Numbered from the stretch's first letter, positions 1 through 6,690 are shown. The stretch: DNA of 14,448 nucleotides from an uncultured Ruminococcus sp. (GCA_946186215.1 CAMHMM010000016.1:1-14448); one strand, 5' to 3'. Translations and numbers: made by a program. The notes: generated by a model not told the origin, from the letters alone.

Positions 1-2069
1 ACACCTGCTGCCACCGAAGCCTCGGAGGTGATCTTGAACATACCCAGTCTCAGAGTGTTGTCCACATGAGTACCGCCGCAGAATTCCACGGATTCGTCTC
101 CTGCAGCCACAACGCGGACGATATCGCCGTACTTTTCTCCGAAGAGCGCCATTGCGCCGAGCTTCTTTGCTTCCTCGATGGGCATTTCAGTCATGGTAAC
201 AGGTATCGCATCAAGGATGTTCCTGTTGACGATAGCCTCGATACGAGCCAGCTCCTCGGGCTTTACAGCCTCGGGATGAACGAAGTCAAAGCGTCCCTTT
301 GTCTCGTCTACATAGGAACCCATCTGATGAACATGGTCGCCGAGGACCTTTCTCAGTGCTGCCTGAAGCAGATGCAAAGAAGTATGGTTCTTCATTATGG
401 CTCTTCTGCGAGCCTGATCTATTGCCGCACGGACTTCATCACCAACGGAGATGCCGCCCTGTGATGCTGTTCCGAAGTGCATGAATACCGCATTTGCGTT
501 CTTCTGTGTATCCTCGACGGTGAACTCGGATTCGCCCACAGCGATGATACCTGTGTCGCCAACCTGTCCGCCGCTTTCTGCGTAGAAGGGTGTGCGGTCA
601 AGGATGATAACAGCCTCTTCGCCCTCGGAAACGCTGTCCGCAGGCTGGCCGTTCTTATAGATGGCAATTACCTTCGCCTGGCATTCATCCTCGGTATAGC
701 CCACAAAGGCTGTCTTTTCGTGCTTTATGGAAGCAAGAACGCTCTCATCCCATGAAGAGCCGCCCTTTGCGAGATAATCCTCTCTGGAGCGCTCCTTCTG
801 GCGGGCAATGCATGAACGGAACACTTCTTCGTCCACGGTGATGCCCTTCTCGGCTGCTATCTCCTCGGTAAGGTCGATGGGGAAACCGTAGGTATCGGAG
901 AGCCTGAATGCCTCCTCACCCGAAAGCGCGCCGCCTGCCTCTATGCCCGCAAGTGCACGGTTGAGAAGATCAAGTCCCTGATCTATGGTCTTTGCAAAGC
1001 TCTCTTCCTCAGCACGGACAAGCTTCTTTATATATTCACGCTTTTCCTCGAGCTCGGGGTAAGCGCTCTTGTTTTCGTCGATAACGGTGTCGCACACCTT
1101 GTAAAGGAAGGGCTCGTTTATTCCCAGAAGCCTTCCGTGTCTTGCAGCACGGCGGAGAAGTCTGCGGAGAACATAGCCTCTGCCTGTGTTTGAGCAGGTA
1201 ACGCCGTCGCCTATCATAAATGTGGTGCTTCTGATATGGTCGGTGATAACGCGCAGGGAAACATCCTTCTTGTCATCCTCATGATACTTCACGCCTGCGA
1301 TCTCGCTGATCCTGCCCATTATATTCTGAACAGTATCGACCTCGAAGAGGTTGTCAACGCCCTGCACTGCCACGGCAAGTCTTTCAAGTCCCATGCCTGT
1401 GTCGATGTTCTTGTTCTTCATCTCTGCATAGTGGCCGTTGCCGTCGCTGTCGAACTGGGAGAATACAAGGTTCCATACCTCTATTATACGGTCTGCATCG
1501 CTTGCCTGTTCAAAGCTCTCAAAGGGGCCGTATGCCTCGCCTCTGTCCACGTGTATCTCCGAGCAGGGGCCGCAGGGACCGCTTCCGTGCTCCCAGAAGT
1601 TATCCTTCTTGCCGAGCCTTACTATCCTGTCACGGGGCACTCCGATATGCTCTGCCCATATCTTCTCAGCTTCGTCGTCGCTTTCAAAAATGGTCACCCA
1701 GAGCCTTTCCTTGGGAATCTCCAGCTCCTTTGTAAGGAATTCCCACGCCCACTCGATAGCCTCGGTCTTGAAATAATCACCGAAGGAGAAGTTGCCGAGC
1801 ATCTCAAAATATGTGCCGTGGCGGGAGGTCTTTCCCACATGCTCGATATCGGGTGTGCGTATGCACTTCTGGCAGGTCGTAACCCGCTTTCTCGGCGGTG
1901 TCTGTGTGCCGAGGAAGAATTTCTTGAGAGGAGCCATGCCGCTGTTTATCAGCAGGAGGCTGTTGTCTCCCTGAGGGATGAGATTGGCGCTCGCCATTCT
2001 AAGATGACCTTTCGACTCAAAGAACGAAAGATATTTTTCACGAAGTTCGTTAAGCCCCGTCCATTTCAT
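1..2069 (-). CDS. alaS: Alanyl-tRNA synthetase, C-terminus cut by window edge
   Basis: Charges tRNA-Ala with alanine in the cytoplasm and edits mischarged Ser/Gly. The minus-strand frame starts MKWTGLNELREKYLSFFESK and shows the class II catalytic core near the N-terminus, including the TPPRKRVTTCQKCIRTPDIE and HGTYFEMLGNFSFGDYF blocks. Further on are the editing-domain metal site HTSLH (about residue 563) and the CGGTH motif (about residue 663). About 689 residues are visible. AlaRS is usually around 870-880, so the end of the editing region and the C-Ala/DHHA1 domain lie beyond position 1. The start is supported by a GGAG ribosome site about 8 nt upstream and a consensus promoter about 60 nt further upstream. 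No T-box leader is seen, although some Firmicute alaS genes have one. No frameshift or missing catalytic block was noticed. Identification is certain from family motifs. Confidence 0.98.
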   Translation of the reverse strand, partial: MKWTGLNELREKYLSFFESKGHLRMASANLIPQGDNSLLLINSGMAPLKKFFLGTQTPPRKRVTTCQKCIRTPDIEHVGKTSRHGTYFEMLGNFSFGDYFKTEAIEWAWEFLTKELEIPKERLWVTIFESDDEAEKIWAEHIGVPRDRIVRLGKKDNFWEHGSGPCGPCSEIHVDRGEAYGPFESFEQASDADRIIEVWNLVFSQFDSDGNGHYAEMKNKNIDTGMGLERLAVAVQGVDNLFEVDTVQNIMGRISEIAGVKYHEDDKKDVSLRVITDHIRSTTFMIGDGVTCSNTGRGYVLRRLLRRAARHGRLLGINEPFLYKVCDTVIDENKSAYPELEEKREYIKKLVRAEEESFAKTIDQGLDLLNRALAGIEAGGALSGEEAFRLSDTYGFPIDLTEEIAAEKGITVDEEVFRSCIARQKERSREDYLAKGGSSWDESVLASIKHEKTAFVGYTEDECQAKVIAIYKNGQPADSVSEGEEAVIILDRTPFYAESGGQVGDTGIIAVGESEFTVEDTQKNANAVFMHFGTASQGGISVGDEVRAAIDQARRRAIMKNHTSLHLLQAALRKVLGDHVHQMGSYVDETKGRFDFVHPEAVKPEELARIEAIVNRNILDAIPVTMTEMPIEEAKKLGAMALFGEKYGDIVRVVAAGDESVEFCGGTHVDNTLRLGMFKITSEASVAAG

Positions 2070-2136
2070 TATTACCACTCCAAATTTCAACGCTGTGCCC
2101 TGTGAAAGCGCAGCTGATTCACCATGCCAATTTATT

Positions 2137-2165
2137 ATTATACCAAATTTGTATCGCTGTGTCAA
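2137..2165 (-). promoter_or_regulatory. alaS: Sigma-A promoter of alaS, perfect consensus
   Basis: Read on the minus strand, TTGACA (2165-2160) is followed by exactly 17 bp and then TATAAT (2142-2137). This matches both consensus hexamers at optimal spacing. Transcription should begin near 2130, giving a leader of about 60 nt before the alaS ATG at 2069. The promoter lies in the 154-bp gap after the metallophosphoesterase gene, so alaS need not depend on read-through from the upstream operon. A 9-bp inverted repeat (CAGCTGATT at 2111-2119, AATCAGCTG at 2195-2203) brackets it. Confidence 0.85.
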
Positions 2166-2223
2166 TTGGGGCAAATACCAATTTTATCAAATAAAATCAG
2201 CTGAAAATAGCAATTTAGTACGC

Positions 2224-2883
2224 TTACAGCCCGAGCTTTGCCATTATCCCTTCGGGCGTTACGCCCGGATGTGTCACATACATCCGGGCTATCTGCTGTG
2301 CCAGCGCGGGATCGATGCCTCTTTTCCGTGCGATCTGCTCAGCCTTCATTCCCCTGTCGGTATCAGCGCACACACGGCACACCATATCAGTAGTGACTGC
2401 CGAAATATCACTGCTTCTGATATTCCTGCGGGAAAGGTCTATCCGCTCCGGGGCGATATGCGAGTCATCTATCTCCAGAACCGCCATAGTCGCAGAGAGA
2501 AACAGTCTTTCGCTGCCGCAGCTGCCCGGATCGAGCCACAGCGCACCGTTTTTCACCTGTGCATCATAGCGGTGATCATGCCCGTGTATTATCACATCCG
2601 CCTTTATATCCGCCGGAATATCGCATTTCCTGTGAACGACGAAAAAGCTTGTGCCGAACAGTGAAAACTGTGCAAAAGCGGGCAATTCGGAAAGCTCTGC
2701 ATCCGTATTGCCCCGCACGGCAAAAAGCTGCACTGACGCATCCCTTATCTGCTCATAGGTGCTGCGCCCCGAAAAATCCCCTGCGTGTATGACCGCGTCA
2801 CATCCGGAAATGATCTTCATGACCTCATCGCGCAGCAGATCATGCGTGTCGGATATGACGGCCACCCTGTGCATATCAGCCAT
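2224..2883 (-). CDS. YfcE/MJ0936-family metallophosphoesterase with C-terminal extension
   Basis: Predicted cytoplasmic metal-dependent phosphodiesterase; the natural substrate cannot be told from sequence. The 219-residue product has the calcineurin-like motifs in order: SDTHD (D12, H14), HAGDFS (D36), RGNTD (N59), VVHRK (H84) and IHGHDH (H100, H102). LDPGSCG, typical of the YfcE group, follows. These small phosphoesterases usually end at about 155-180 residues. This one carries an extra helical tail (about residues 165-219) beginning after VCADTDRG, rich in A, R and Q. The start ATG at 2883 has a GGGTGGG ribosome site 7 nt upstream; M4 is an alternative start. It lies 14 nt after the cysteine synthase stop on the same strand, so it is probably the last gene of a three-gene operon. 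Confidence 0.9.
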   Translation of the reverse strand: MADMHRVAVISDTHDLLRDEVMKIISGCDAVIHAGDFSGRSTYEQIRDASVQLFAVRGNTDAELSELPAFAQFSLFGTSFFVVHRKCDIPADIKADVIIHGHDHRYDAQVKNGALWLDPGSCGSERLFLSATMAVLEIDDSHIAPERIDLSRRNIRSSDISAVTTDMVCRVCADTDRGMKAEQIARKRGIDPALAQQIARMYVTHPGVTPEGIMAKLGL

Positions 2884-2897
2884 AGCAGTCCCACCCG

Positions 2898-3824
2898 TTA
2901 TTCAAAAAGGGGCGTAGAGAAATATCTTTCAGCGGTATCGGGCAGTATGGTGACAACGCGTTTGCCCTCGCCGAGCTTTTCAGCCAGCGCAAGAGCCGCC
3001 GCAACATTCGTGCCGCTTGATATGCCGCACATTATGCCCTCCATCTCCGCCAGCTTCTTTGCGGTTTTGAGCGCATCGCTGTCGGTGACGATATGGATAT
3101 GGCTGTATATCTCACGGTCAAGTATCTTCGGGATTATCCCGTCGCCTATGCCCATCTGGAGATGTGTCCCCACAGTGCCGCCTGCAAGTATCGCAGCGTG
3201 CTCGGGCTCCACTGCCCATATCTCGATATCGGGGTACTGCTTTTTCAGCGTTTCACCGATGCCCGTTATGGTACCGCCCGTACCGATGCCGGAGCAGAAA
3301 CCGTCTATCTGCCCTGCGGTCTGCTCGAGTATCTCCAGTGCGGTGTGATATTTATGCGCCCGCAGATTATCGGGATTCTCAAATTGCTGAGGCACGAACA
3401 CGCGGGGATCGTTTTCCTGCATTTCTATCGCTTTTTCCACGCATTTGCGGATACATTCGCCTATATCACCATCATCGTGGACGAGCACGACCTCTGCGCC
3501 ATAGTGATTGACAAGCTTGCGCCTTTCCTCACTGACGGAATCGGGCATGATGATTATTGTCCTGTAGCCGCGCACCGCTCCTACAAGCGCAAGGCCTATG
3601 CCCTGATTGCCGCTGGTGGGTTCGACTATTATTGTGTCAGGGCATATCTTTCCTGCCTTTTCTGCGGCAAGTATCATATTGTAGGCAGTCCTCGTCTTGA
3701 TAGAGCCGCCCACATTGAGTCCCTCGAATTTGACAAGTATCTCCGCATTGCCTGGCTTGTTCATCCTGTTGAGCCTTATCATCGGAGTATGCCCGATGGC
3801 CTCAAGTATATTGTCATATATCAT
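2898..3824 (-). CDS. cysK: Cysteine synthase (O-acetylserine sulfhydrylase family, PLP-dependent)
   Basis: Fold type II PLP enzyme expected to make L-cysteine from O-acetylserine and sulfide in the cytoplasm. The 308 residues match the usual CysK length. GHTPMIRLNR lies near the N-terminus and the PLP lysine is K43 in GGSIKTR. The substrate loop is TSGNQG (70-75), the phosphate-binding loop GTGGTITG (181-188), then GISSGTN (267-273) and LPDTAERYFSTPLF at the end. Two departures from textbook CysK are visible. The active-site lysine motif reads GGSIKTR rather than the common SVKDR, and the asparagine loop reads TSGNQG rather than TSGNTG. A related beta-replacing enzyme is therefore possible. 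A strong AGGAGAG ribosome site precedes the ATG. It is 24 nt after the patatin gene and 14 nt before the metallophosphoesterase, indicating co-transcription. Confidence 0.88.
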   Translation of the reverse strand: MIYDNILEAIGHTPMIRLNRMNKPGNAEILVKFEGLNVGGSIKTRTAYNMILAAEKAGKICPDTIIVEPTSGNQGIGLALVGAVRGYRTIIIMPDSVSEERRKLVNHYGAEVVLVHDDGDIGECIRKCVEKAIEMQENDPRVFVPQQFENPDNLRAHKYHTALEILEQTAGQIDGFCSGIGTGGTITGIGETLKKQYPDIEIWAVEPEHAAILAGGTVGTHLQMGIGDGIIPKILDREIYSHIHIVTDSDALKTAKKLAEMEGIMCGISSGTNVAAALALAEKLGEGKRVVTILPDTAERYFSTPLFE

Positions 3825-3848
3825 TTATTATCTCTCCTGCGGCAGATA

Positions 3849-4697
3849 TCAGCTGCCCAGATATTTTTTCAGTCTTTCCATTTCATGCTCCGCATGGGCA
3901 TAGCCGTAATCGTAAAGCTTTTTGAGCTTTCTCCCGTCCTTTTCCGTCCTGCCGACACCGAAAAGATGCTTAGGCGAGAAAACGAACACCTTTCCCGCGC
4001 GGCGCATCTCTTCAAGCTGTGCAAGGCTTTCATTGTAGCGCTCTGCCCGTCTGCGCAGATCTTCGACAAGGTTGGGATAATCCCTGTAGTATATCCCGGC
4101 AAGCTTCATCACAGGCTCATCCTTTTTGACAAAGCCCCGCGGACGGGTGAGTATCACAATATTCTTGTCGCATCCTGCGTTTATCGTGTGCATGAACGGG
4201 ATGGAATCGGCGATGCCGCCGTCGAGATATTTCTTACCGTCTATTTCAATTATGGGAAACAACAGCGGCATGGCACAGCTTGCACGAAGCATGATGAACT
4301 CATCATCATCACGGGGGCAGTCAAGATACTCAGCCTCACCTGTTTCAATATTGGTGACCACAGCCTTTACAACGCCCTTATATTCCGCAAAAGCCTTCAT
4401 ATCAAAGGGAAGGTATTTACAGGGCAGATCATGATAGGCAAATTCAAGATTATAATAGCTGCGGTTGGAAGGGCGGAAAAGATGATGCCAGCCCATATAC
4501 CGCGAAGTAGGCATATGGTCGCAGGCAATGGCAAGATTTCTCCCCTGCTGACGGGACAGATAGGAAACACCGAAAGCGATGCCCGCCGACACGCCCGTAA
4601 AATAGTCACACATTATATCCTCTTCGAGGAGCTTGTCCAGCACGCCGCAGGAATATACAGTCCTGCCAGCGCCGCCCTCGCAGGTAATACCAAGCAT
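3849..4697 (-). CDS. Patatin-like phospholipase family protein
   Basis: Predicted serine lipid acyl hydrolase with a Ser-Asp catalytic dyad. The 282-residue protein begins with the glycine-rich oxyanion segment CEGGAGR (about 6-12), then has the nucleophile elbow GVSAG with S37, and the catalytic aspartate in LDGGIADSIP (D159). This order and spacing fit the bacterial RssA/YjjU-type patatin group. No signal peptide or membrane segment is evident, so it is probably cytoplasmic or peripheral. The ATG at 4697 has an AGGGTG ribosome site 5-6 nt upstream, and an in-frame stop shortly above limits extension. It is the first gene of the apparent patatin-cysK-phosphoesterase operon. Nothing in the sequence links its lipid chemistry to cysteine synthesis, so the grouping may only be transcriptional. 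Substrate is unknown. Confidence 0.9.
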   Translation of the reverse strand: MLGITCEGGAGRTVYSCGVLDKLLEEDIMCDYFTGVSAGIAFGVSYLSRQQGRNLAIACDHMPTSRYMGWHHLFRPSNRSYYNLEFAYHDLPCKYLPFDMKAFAEYKGVVKAVVTNIETGEAEYLDCPRDDDEFIMLRASCAMPLLFPIIEIDGKKYLDGGIADSIPFMHTINAGCDKNIVILTRPRGFVKKDEPVMKLAGIYYRDYPNLVEDLRRRAERYNESLAQLEEMRRAGKVFVFSPKHLFGVGRTEKDGRKLKKLYDYGYAHAEHEMERLKKYLGS

Positions 4698-4868
4698 CAG
4701 ATCACCCTGTCTTCACTAAAATGCAAAAAGCGCAATTAATCATCTCTTGTTTTCCGGATGCACATCACACAGACCGCCTCTGCGGACGATCTATCGACAC
4801 AGAATATCGGTCAGATCCCGTCTTCGGAAGATAAGCAGAAACGCCTGCCCGCTCAAACAACAAGAAAG

Positions 4869-4893
4869 CACCCGCTGCCTGAAAAGGCGGGTG
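4869..4893 (-). other. GC-rich hairpin in the leader of the patatin operon
   Basis: Read on the minus strand, a 7-bp stem CACCCGC/GCGGGTG closes an 11-nt loop and is followed by a U-rich stretch (CTTTCTTGTTGTTT). It sits about 170 nt upstream of the patatin start, just downstream of a possible promoter. It could be an attenuator or a 5' stabilising structure. The remaining leader (4698-4868) holds no ORF or recognised riboswitch that I can support. Confidence 0.45.
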
Positions 4894-4907
4894 ACATCGC
4901 TGTATTG

Positions 4908-4939
4908 ATTATATACCATTACGATTGTGAAATGGTAAA
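4908..4939 (-). promoter_or_regulatory. Possible promoter of the patatin-cysK-phosphoesterase operon
   Basis: On the minus strand, TTTACC (4939-4934) is followed by 18 bp and TATATA, which overlaps TATAAT (4913-4908). The -35 is weak and the -10 is good. It lies in the divergent gap with smpB. It overlaps an inverted repeat TACCATT / AATGGTA (4914-4920, 4931-4937) that could be an operator. Confidence 0.4.
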
Positions 4940-4965
4940 AAAAATGTGAACTTTATCATAAAATC

Positions 4966-4994
4966 TTGACAAAGCTTGTATCAGGGGGTATAAT
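4966..4994 (+). promoter_or_regulatory. smpB: Sigma-A promoter of smpB, perfect consensus
   Basis: TTGACA (4966-4971), a 17-bp spacer, and TATAAT (4989-4994). Both hexamers and the spacing match the consensus exactly. Transcription should start near 5002, giving a short leader before the smpB ATG at 5027 with GGAGG about 9 nt upstream of it. Confidence 0.88.
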
Positions 4995-5026
4995 ATACGA
5001 AATATTTTTTCACGGAGGCAGCCGGC

Positions 5027-5500
5027 ATGGGCGATAAAAAAAGCGGTTTCAAGACTGTTGCGGACAACCGCAAAGCCCGTCACGACTATTTCGTGCTTGA
5101 AACATTTGAATGCGGCATCGAGCTTGTAGGCACAGAGGTCAAGGCGATACGGCAGGGCAATGTGAATCTCAAGGATTCATGGTGCAGCATAGATGACGGG
5201 GAAATGTGGATAAAGGGTATGCACATCTCACCCTATGAGCAGGGAAATATATTCAACCGCGATCCTATGAGGGTGCGCAGGCTTCTTCTGCACAAGCGGG
5301 AGATAATGCGGCTTTTCGGACAGGTAAAGGAGCAGGGGCTGACGCTCATTCCCCTTTCACTTTATTTCAAGGGCTCACGGGTAAAGGTATCACTCGGGCT
5401 CTGCAAGGGCAAAAAGCTCTATGACAAGCGCGATGATATGGCCGAAAGAGCATCAAAGCGGGATATAGACCGCGCCCTGAAGGAACGCAACAGGGAATAA
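5027..5500 (+). CDS. smpB: SsrA-binding protein SmpB
   Basis: Small cytoplasmic RNA-binding protein that carries tmRNA to stalled ribosomes for trans-translation. The 157-residue length is typical. Diagnostic segments are the NRKARHDYFVLETFECGIEL start of the beta-barrel, GTEVKAIRQGNVNLKDSW, HISPYEQGN, RRLLLHKREI and GLTLIPLSLYFKGSRVKV. The basic C-terminal tail (about 129-157: KGKKLYDKRDDMAERASKRD and beyond) acts as the mRNA-channel probe in the family. The ATG follows a GGAGG site and a perfect sigma-A promoter. Its RNA partner ssrA begins 209 nt downstream on the same strand, the common Firmicute arrangement, so co-transcription is possible. The gene looks intact. Confidence 0.98.
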   Translation: MGDKKSGFKTVADNRKARHDYFVLETFECGIELVGTEVKAIRQGNVNLKDSWCSIDDGEMWIKGMHISPYEQGNIFNRDPMRVRRLLLHKREIMRLFGQVKEQGLTLIPLSLYFKGSRVKVSLGLCKGKKLYDKRDDMAERASKRDIDRALKERNRE

Positions 5501-5542
5501 CACACGCTGACATCAGATTATACCTAATCCTAATACTAATAA

Positions 5543-5577
5543 ATGTGTCTTTCCGGCATACAGCGGGGAAGACACAT
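5543..5577 (+). repeat. Inverted repeat between smpB and ssrA
   Basis: ATGTGTCTT (5543-5551) pairs with AAGACACAT (5569-5577). Three more inner pairs are possible, and the loop is GC-rich. No U-run follows on the plus strand, so it is not a canonical intrinsic terminator. It may be a processing or stability structure in an smpB-ssrA transcript. Elsewhere in the 209-bp gap a small hairpin AGCCGC/GCGGCT (5688-5702) sits 8 nt before the mature tmRNA 5' end. I found no convincing separate ssrA promoter. Confidence 0.45.
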
Positions 5578-5709
5578 AAAAACTGCGCATTAATACACAC
5601 CATATAAACAAGATATTTCCCTTAAAATGATCATCCGATGCTGTTTTACGATATCCCGGAAACAGCGCAGGATAACAGGATAAAACGAGCCGCTCTGCGG
5701 CTTTCATAT

Positions 5710-6064
5710 GGGGATGCAATGGCTTCGACGGGGATCTTGAAGCAGGATAAGCGAGCAGAGGATCGTGCTGAGCCTCTTTAAACCGCACGCGTTTTAAAAT
5801 TAGACGACAAGAATAATTTTGTACCGATGGCTGCTTGACAGCTGTCCGTCCGCCCCTGAGTACTGCGGCAGGGAACCGGGCGTCGTGTAGCAGTGAACGC
5901 CGCTTTGGGAGTGTCTGCGCCCGCTGCGGTGTATTGCAGGCTACTGTGACGGAGAGCGTGCCTGTTTGCGCTCCCGATCGGGAATTCTAAATAACAGGCT
6001 GCGCTCGGAGAAAATCGTGTGAATAGGTTTTCGGACACGGGTTCGATTCCCGTCATCTCCACCA
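5710..6064 (+). ncRNA. ssrA: Transfer-messenger RNA (tmRNA)
   Basis: Rescues stalled ribosomes with SmpB and tags the nascent chain for proteolysis. The 5' end GGGGATGCAATGGCTTCGAC is the standard tmRNA start. Its first seven bases pair with CATCTCC at the 3' end (one G-U pair), which is followed by encoded ACCA. The T-arm GGGTTCGATTCCCG lies just before. The total is about 355 nt. The tag frame is visible at 5803-5838 and encodes DDKNNFVPMAA followed by TGA. The AA terminus suits ClpXP-type recognition. The codon where translation resumes is inferred: GAC at 5803 is the best candidate, and no in-frame Ala or Gly codon is found just upstream. Ends are estimated from the acceptor stem. Confidence 0.97.
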
Positions 6065-6085
6065 GGCCGGCAGTGCCGGCAGCCG

Positions 6086-6120
6086 CCGTGCCGCAGATTT
6101 TTGTCTGCGGTACGGTTTTT
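6086..6120 (+). terminator. ssrA: Intrinsic terminator of ssrA
   Basis: A 12-bp stem (6086-6097 with 6104-6115, one G-T pair) has a 6-nt loop and is followed by TTTTT at 6116-6120. It starts 22 nt after the tmRNA 3' end. It should isolate smpB-ssrA from the accessory segment downstream. Confidence 0.92.
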
Positions 6121-6123
6121 GTC

Positions 6124-6226
6124 ATGCTCACAGATGGCTATGTAGCTGTTTGTGAGCATATTTCTTTACCTGCTGCATGCTCTGTCCTTTATCTGTCCTT
6201 TATTTTTCGTGATGTGTCCTTTACCC
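6124..6226 (+). repeat. Bracketing repeat unit A (hairpin plus three TGTCCTTTA motifs)
   Basis: A 36-nt hairpin (6124-6138 with 6145-6159; nine Watson-Crick pairs, then three G-U pairs mixed with further WC pairs, on the plus-strand RNA) is followed by exact TGTCCTTTA copies at 6183, 6194 and 6215. A diverged copy in the same orientation lies at 7672-7773. The last motif overlaps the stop codon of the recombinase stub on the opposite strand. The phased motifs next to a recombinase gene and the tmRNA 3' end resemble arm-type integrase or Xis binding sites. That role is inferred; the repeat itself is seen directly. Confidence 0.75.
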
Positions 6227-6349
6227 GGCTTTTCTTTTCTGCTTTTCACTTTTCTTGTGCTTGAAATCAAGGGCAGAAGCTATTGCATCACCGGCGCGTG
6301 CCTGAGCCTGATCAAAAACATGGCAGTAGGTAGATGGAAGTTGTAGTAC
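6221..6349 (-). pseudogene. C-terminal stub of a phage-type tyrosine recombinase (integrase)
   Basis: The minus-strand frame reads STYCHVFDQAQARAGDAIAS, then ALDFKHKKSEKQKRKAG and a stop. This matches the end of Gram-positive phage or ICE integrases, where the catalytic tyrosine lies in a T-Y-x-H-V context followed by a helix and a basic tail. The putative nucleophile tyrosine is present, but everything upstream (R-K-H-R box and DNA-binding domains) is missing. The frame meets a stop at 6352-6350 and no further integrase homology is evident. It lies about 157 nt from the 3' end of ssrA, a common attachment site, and points towards it, as integrase genes at attL often do. I read it as the remnant of an integrative element that was deleted or replaced. 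The match is from memory of the family, so the exact breakpoint is uncertain. Confidence 0.7.
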
Positions 6350-6572
6350 TTAAATTGCTGTAACCTCGAGCACCTGAATCATTTTACCCATAGATACGCT
6401 CCACAGTATATTTTTAGTTTCGCCAAAGAAGGAACAGCATATGGCATATAATGTATGACATTTTTTACCATTGTATTACAAAGTGTATTGGTAAATATAT
6501 ACAGATATCCGCCTGCAAATTGTTAAATGTGTAAATTTTTCATGTTTTTAGGTATAAATTTCGTATAATCCC
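6350..6572. other. AT-rich intergenic segment, no gene recognised
   Basis: No credible ORF. An inverted repeat TTTACCA (6464-6470) / TGGTAAA (6489-6495) lies here. The second half is very AT-rich upstream of the riboswitch promoter. It may contain decayed element DNA between the recombinase stub and the prepilin transcription unit. Confidence 0.5.
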
Positions 6573-6601
6573 TTGACAAGTGTTGTAAAATTGTGTAAAA
6601 T
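6573..6601 (+). promoter_or_regulatory. Sigma-A promoter of the riboswitch-prepilin transcript
   Basis: TTGACA (6573-6578), a 17-bp spacer, and TAAAAT (6596-6601). The predicted start near 6608 falls only a few nucleotides before the riboswitch aptamer, as expected for a riboswitch-led transcript. Confidence 0.85.
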
Positions 6602-6615
6602 GTAGATATAGTATA

Positions 6616-6690
6616 ACAAAGGCAAAGCATGGGAAACTGTGTGACGCAAAGCTATAGGGCCTGAAATGGCAGCCAGTTGCAGAATTGAAT
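6616..6690 (+). ncRNA. Cyclic di-GMP class I riboswitch (GEMM-I)
   Basis: The segment carries the GEMM-I signature in order: GGCAAAGC at the 5' P1 strand, a hairpin with a GGAAAC loop, the highly conserved GACGCAAAGCTATAGGGCCT, a short P3 arm (GCC/GGC then GCT/AGC), and GCCAGTTGC at the 3' side. GCAA (6622-6625) pairs with TTGC (6677-6680) in P1. The class binds one c-di-GMP between its two long helices. It starts at the predicted transcription start. An intrinsic terminator lies about 60 nt downstream, followed by the prepilin start. Control by transcription termination is therefore likely; whether c-di-GMP turns the gene on or off cannot be read with certainty. Confidence 0.93.

Noticed and set aside
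1236..2105. Plus-strand open frame of 289 codons
   Set aside because: Antisense to the conserved alaS catalytic core; no independent support.
2070..2136. T-box riboswitch upstream of alaS
   Set aside because: The leader is only about 60 nt and lacks the T-box antiterminator consensus and any terminator.
3093..4739. Plus-strand open frame of 548 codons
   Set aside because: It is fully antisense to the cysteine synthase and patatin genes, which have clear motifs. The openness is a codon-bias shadow and there is no ribosome site or family resemblance.
4758..4949. Possible 63-residue plus-strand small protein
   Set aside because: No ribosome site, low-complexity polar composition, and it overlaps the likely minus-strand promoter and leader hairpin of the patatin operon.
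5778..6159. Minus-strand ORFs with EMTGIEPVSENLFTRFS- and GNRTRV-type sequences
   Set aside because: They are antisense translations of the tmRNA 3' half and its terminator. Such tRNA/tmRNA-derived frames are a well-known source of spurious database proteins.
4914..6495. Similar TACCATT...TGGTAAA inverted repeats upstream of smpB (4914-4937) and of the prepilin promoter (6464-6495)
   Set aside because: The arms are short, the loops differ in length, and the distances to the promoters differ (about 28 and 77 bp). A shared operator is not supported without more examples.
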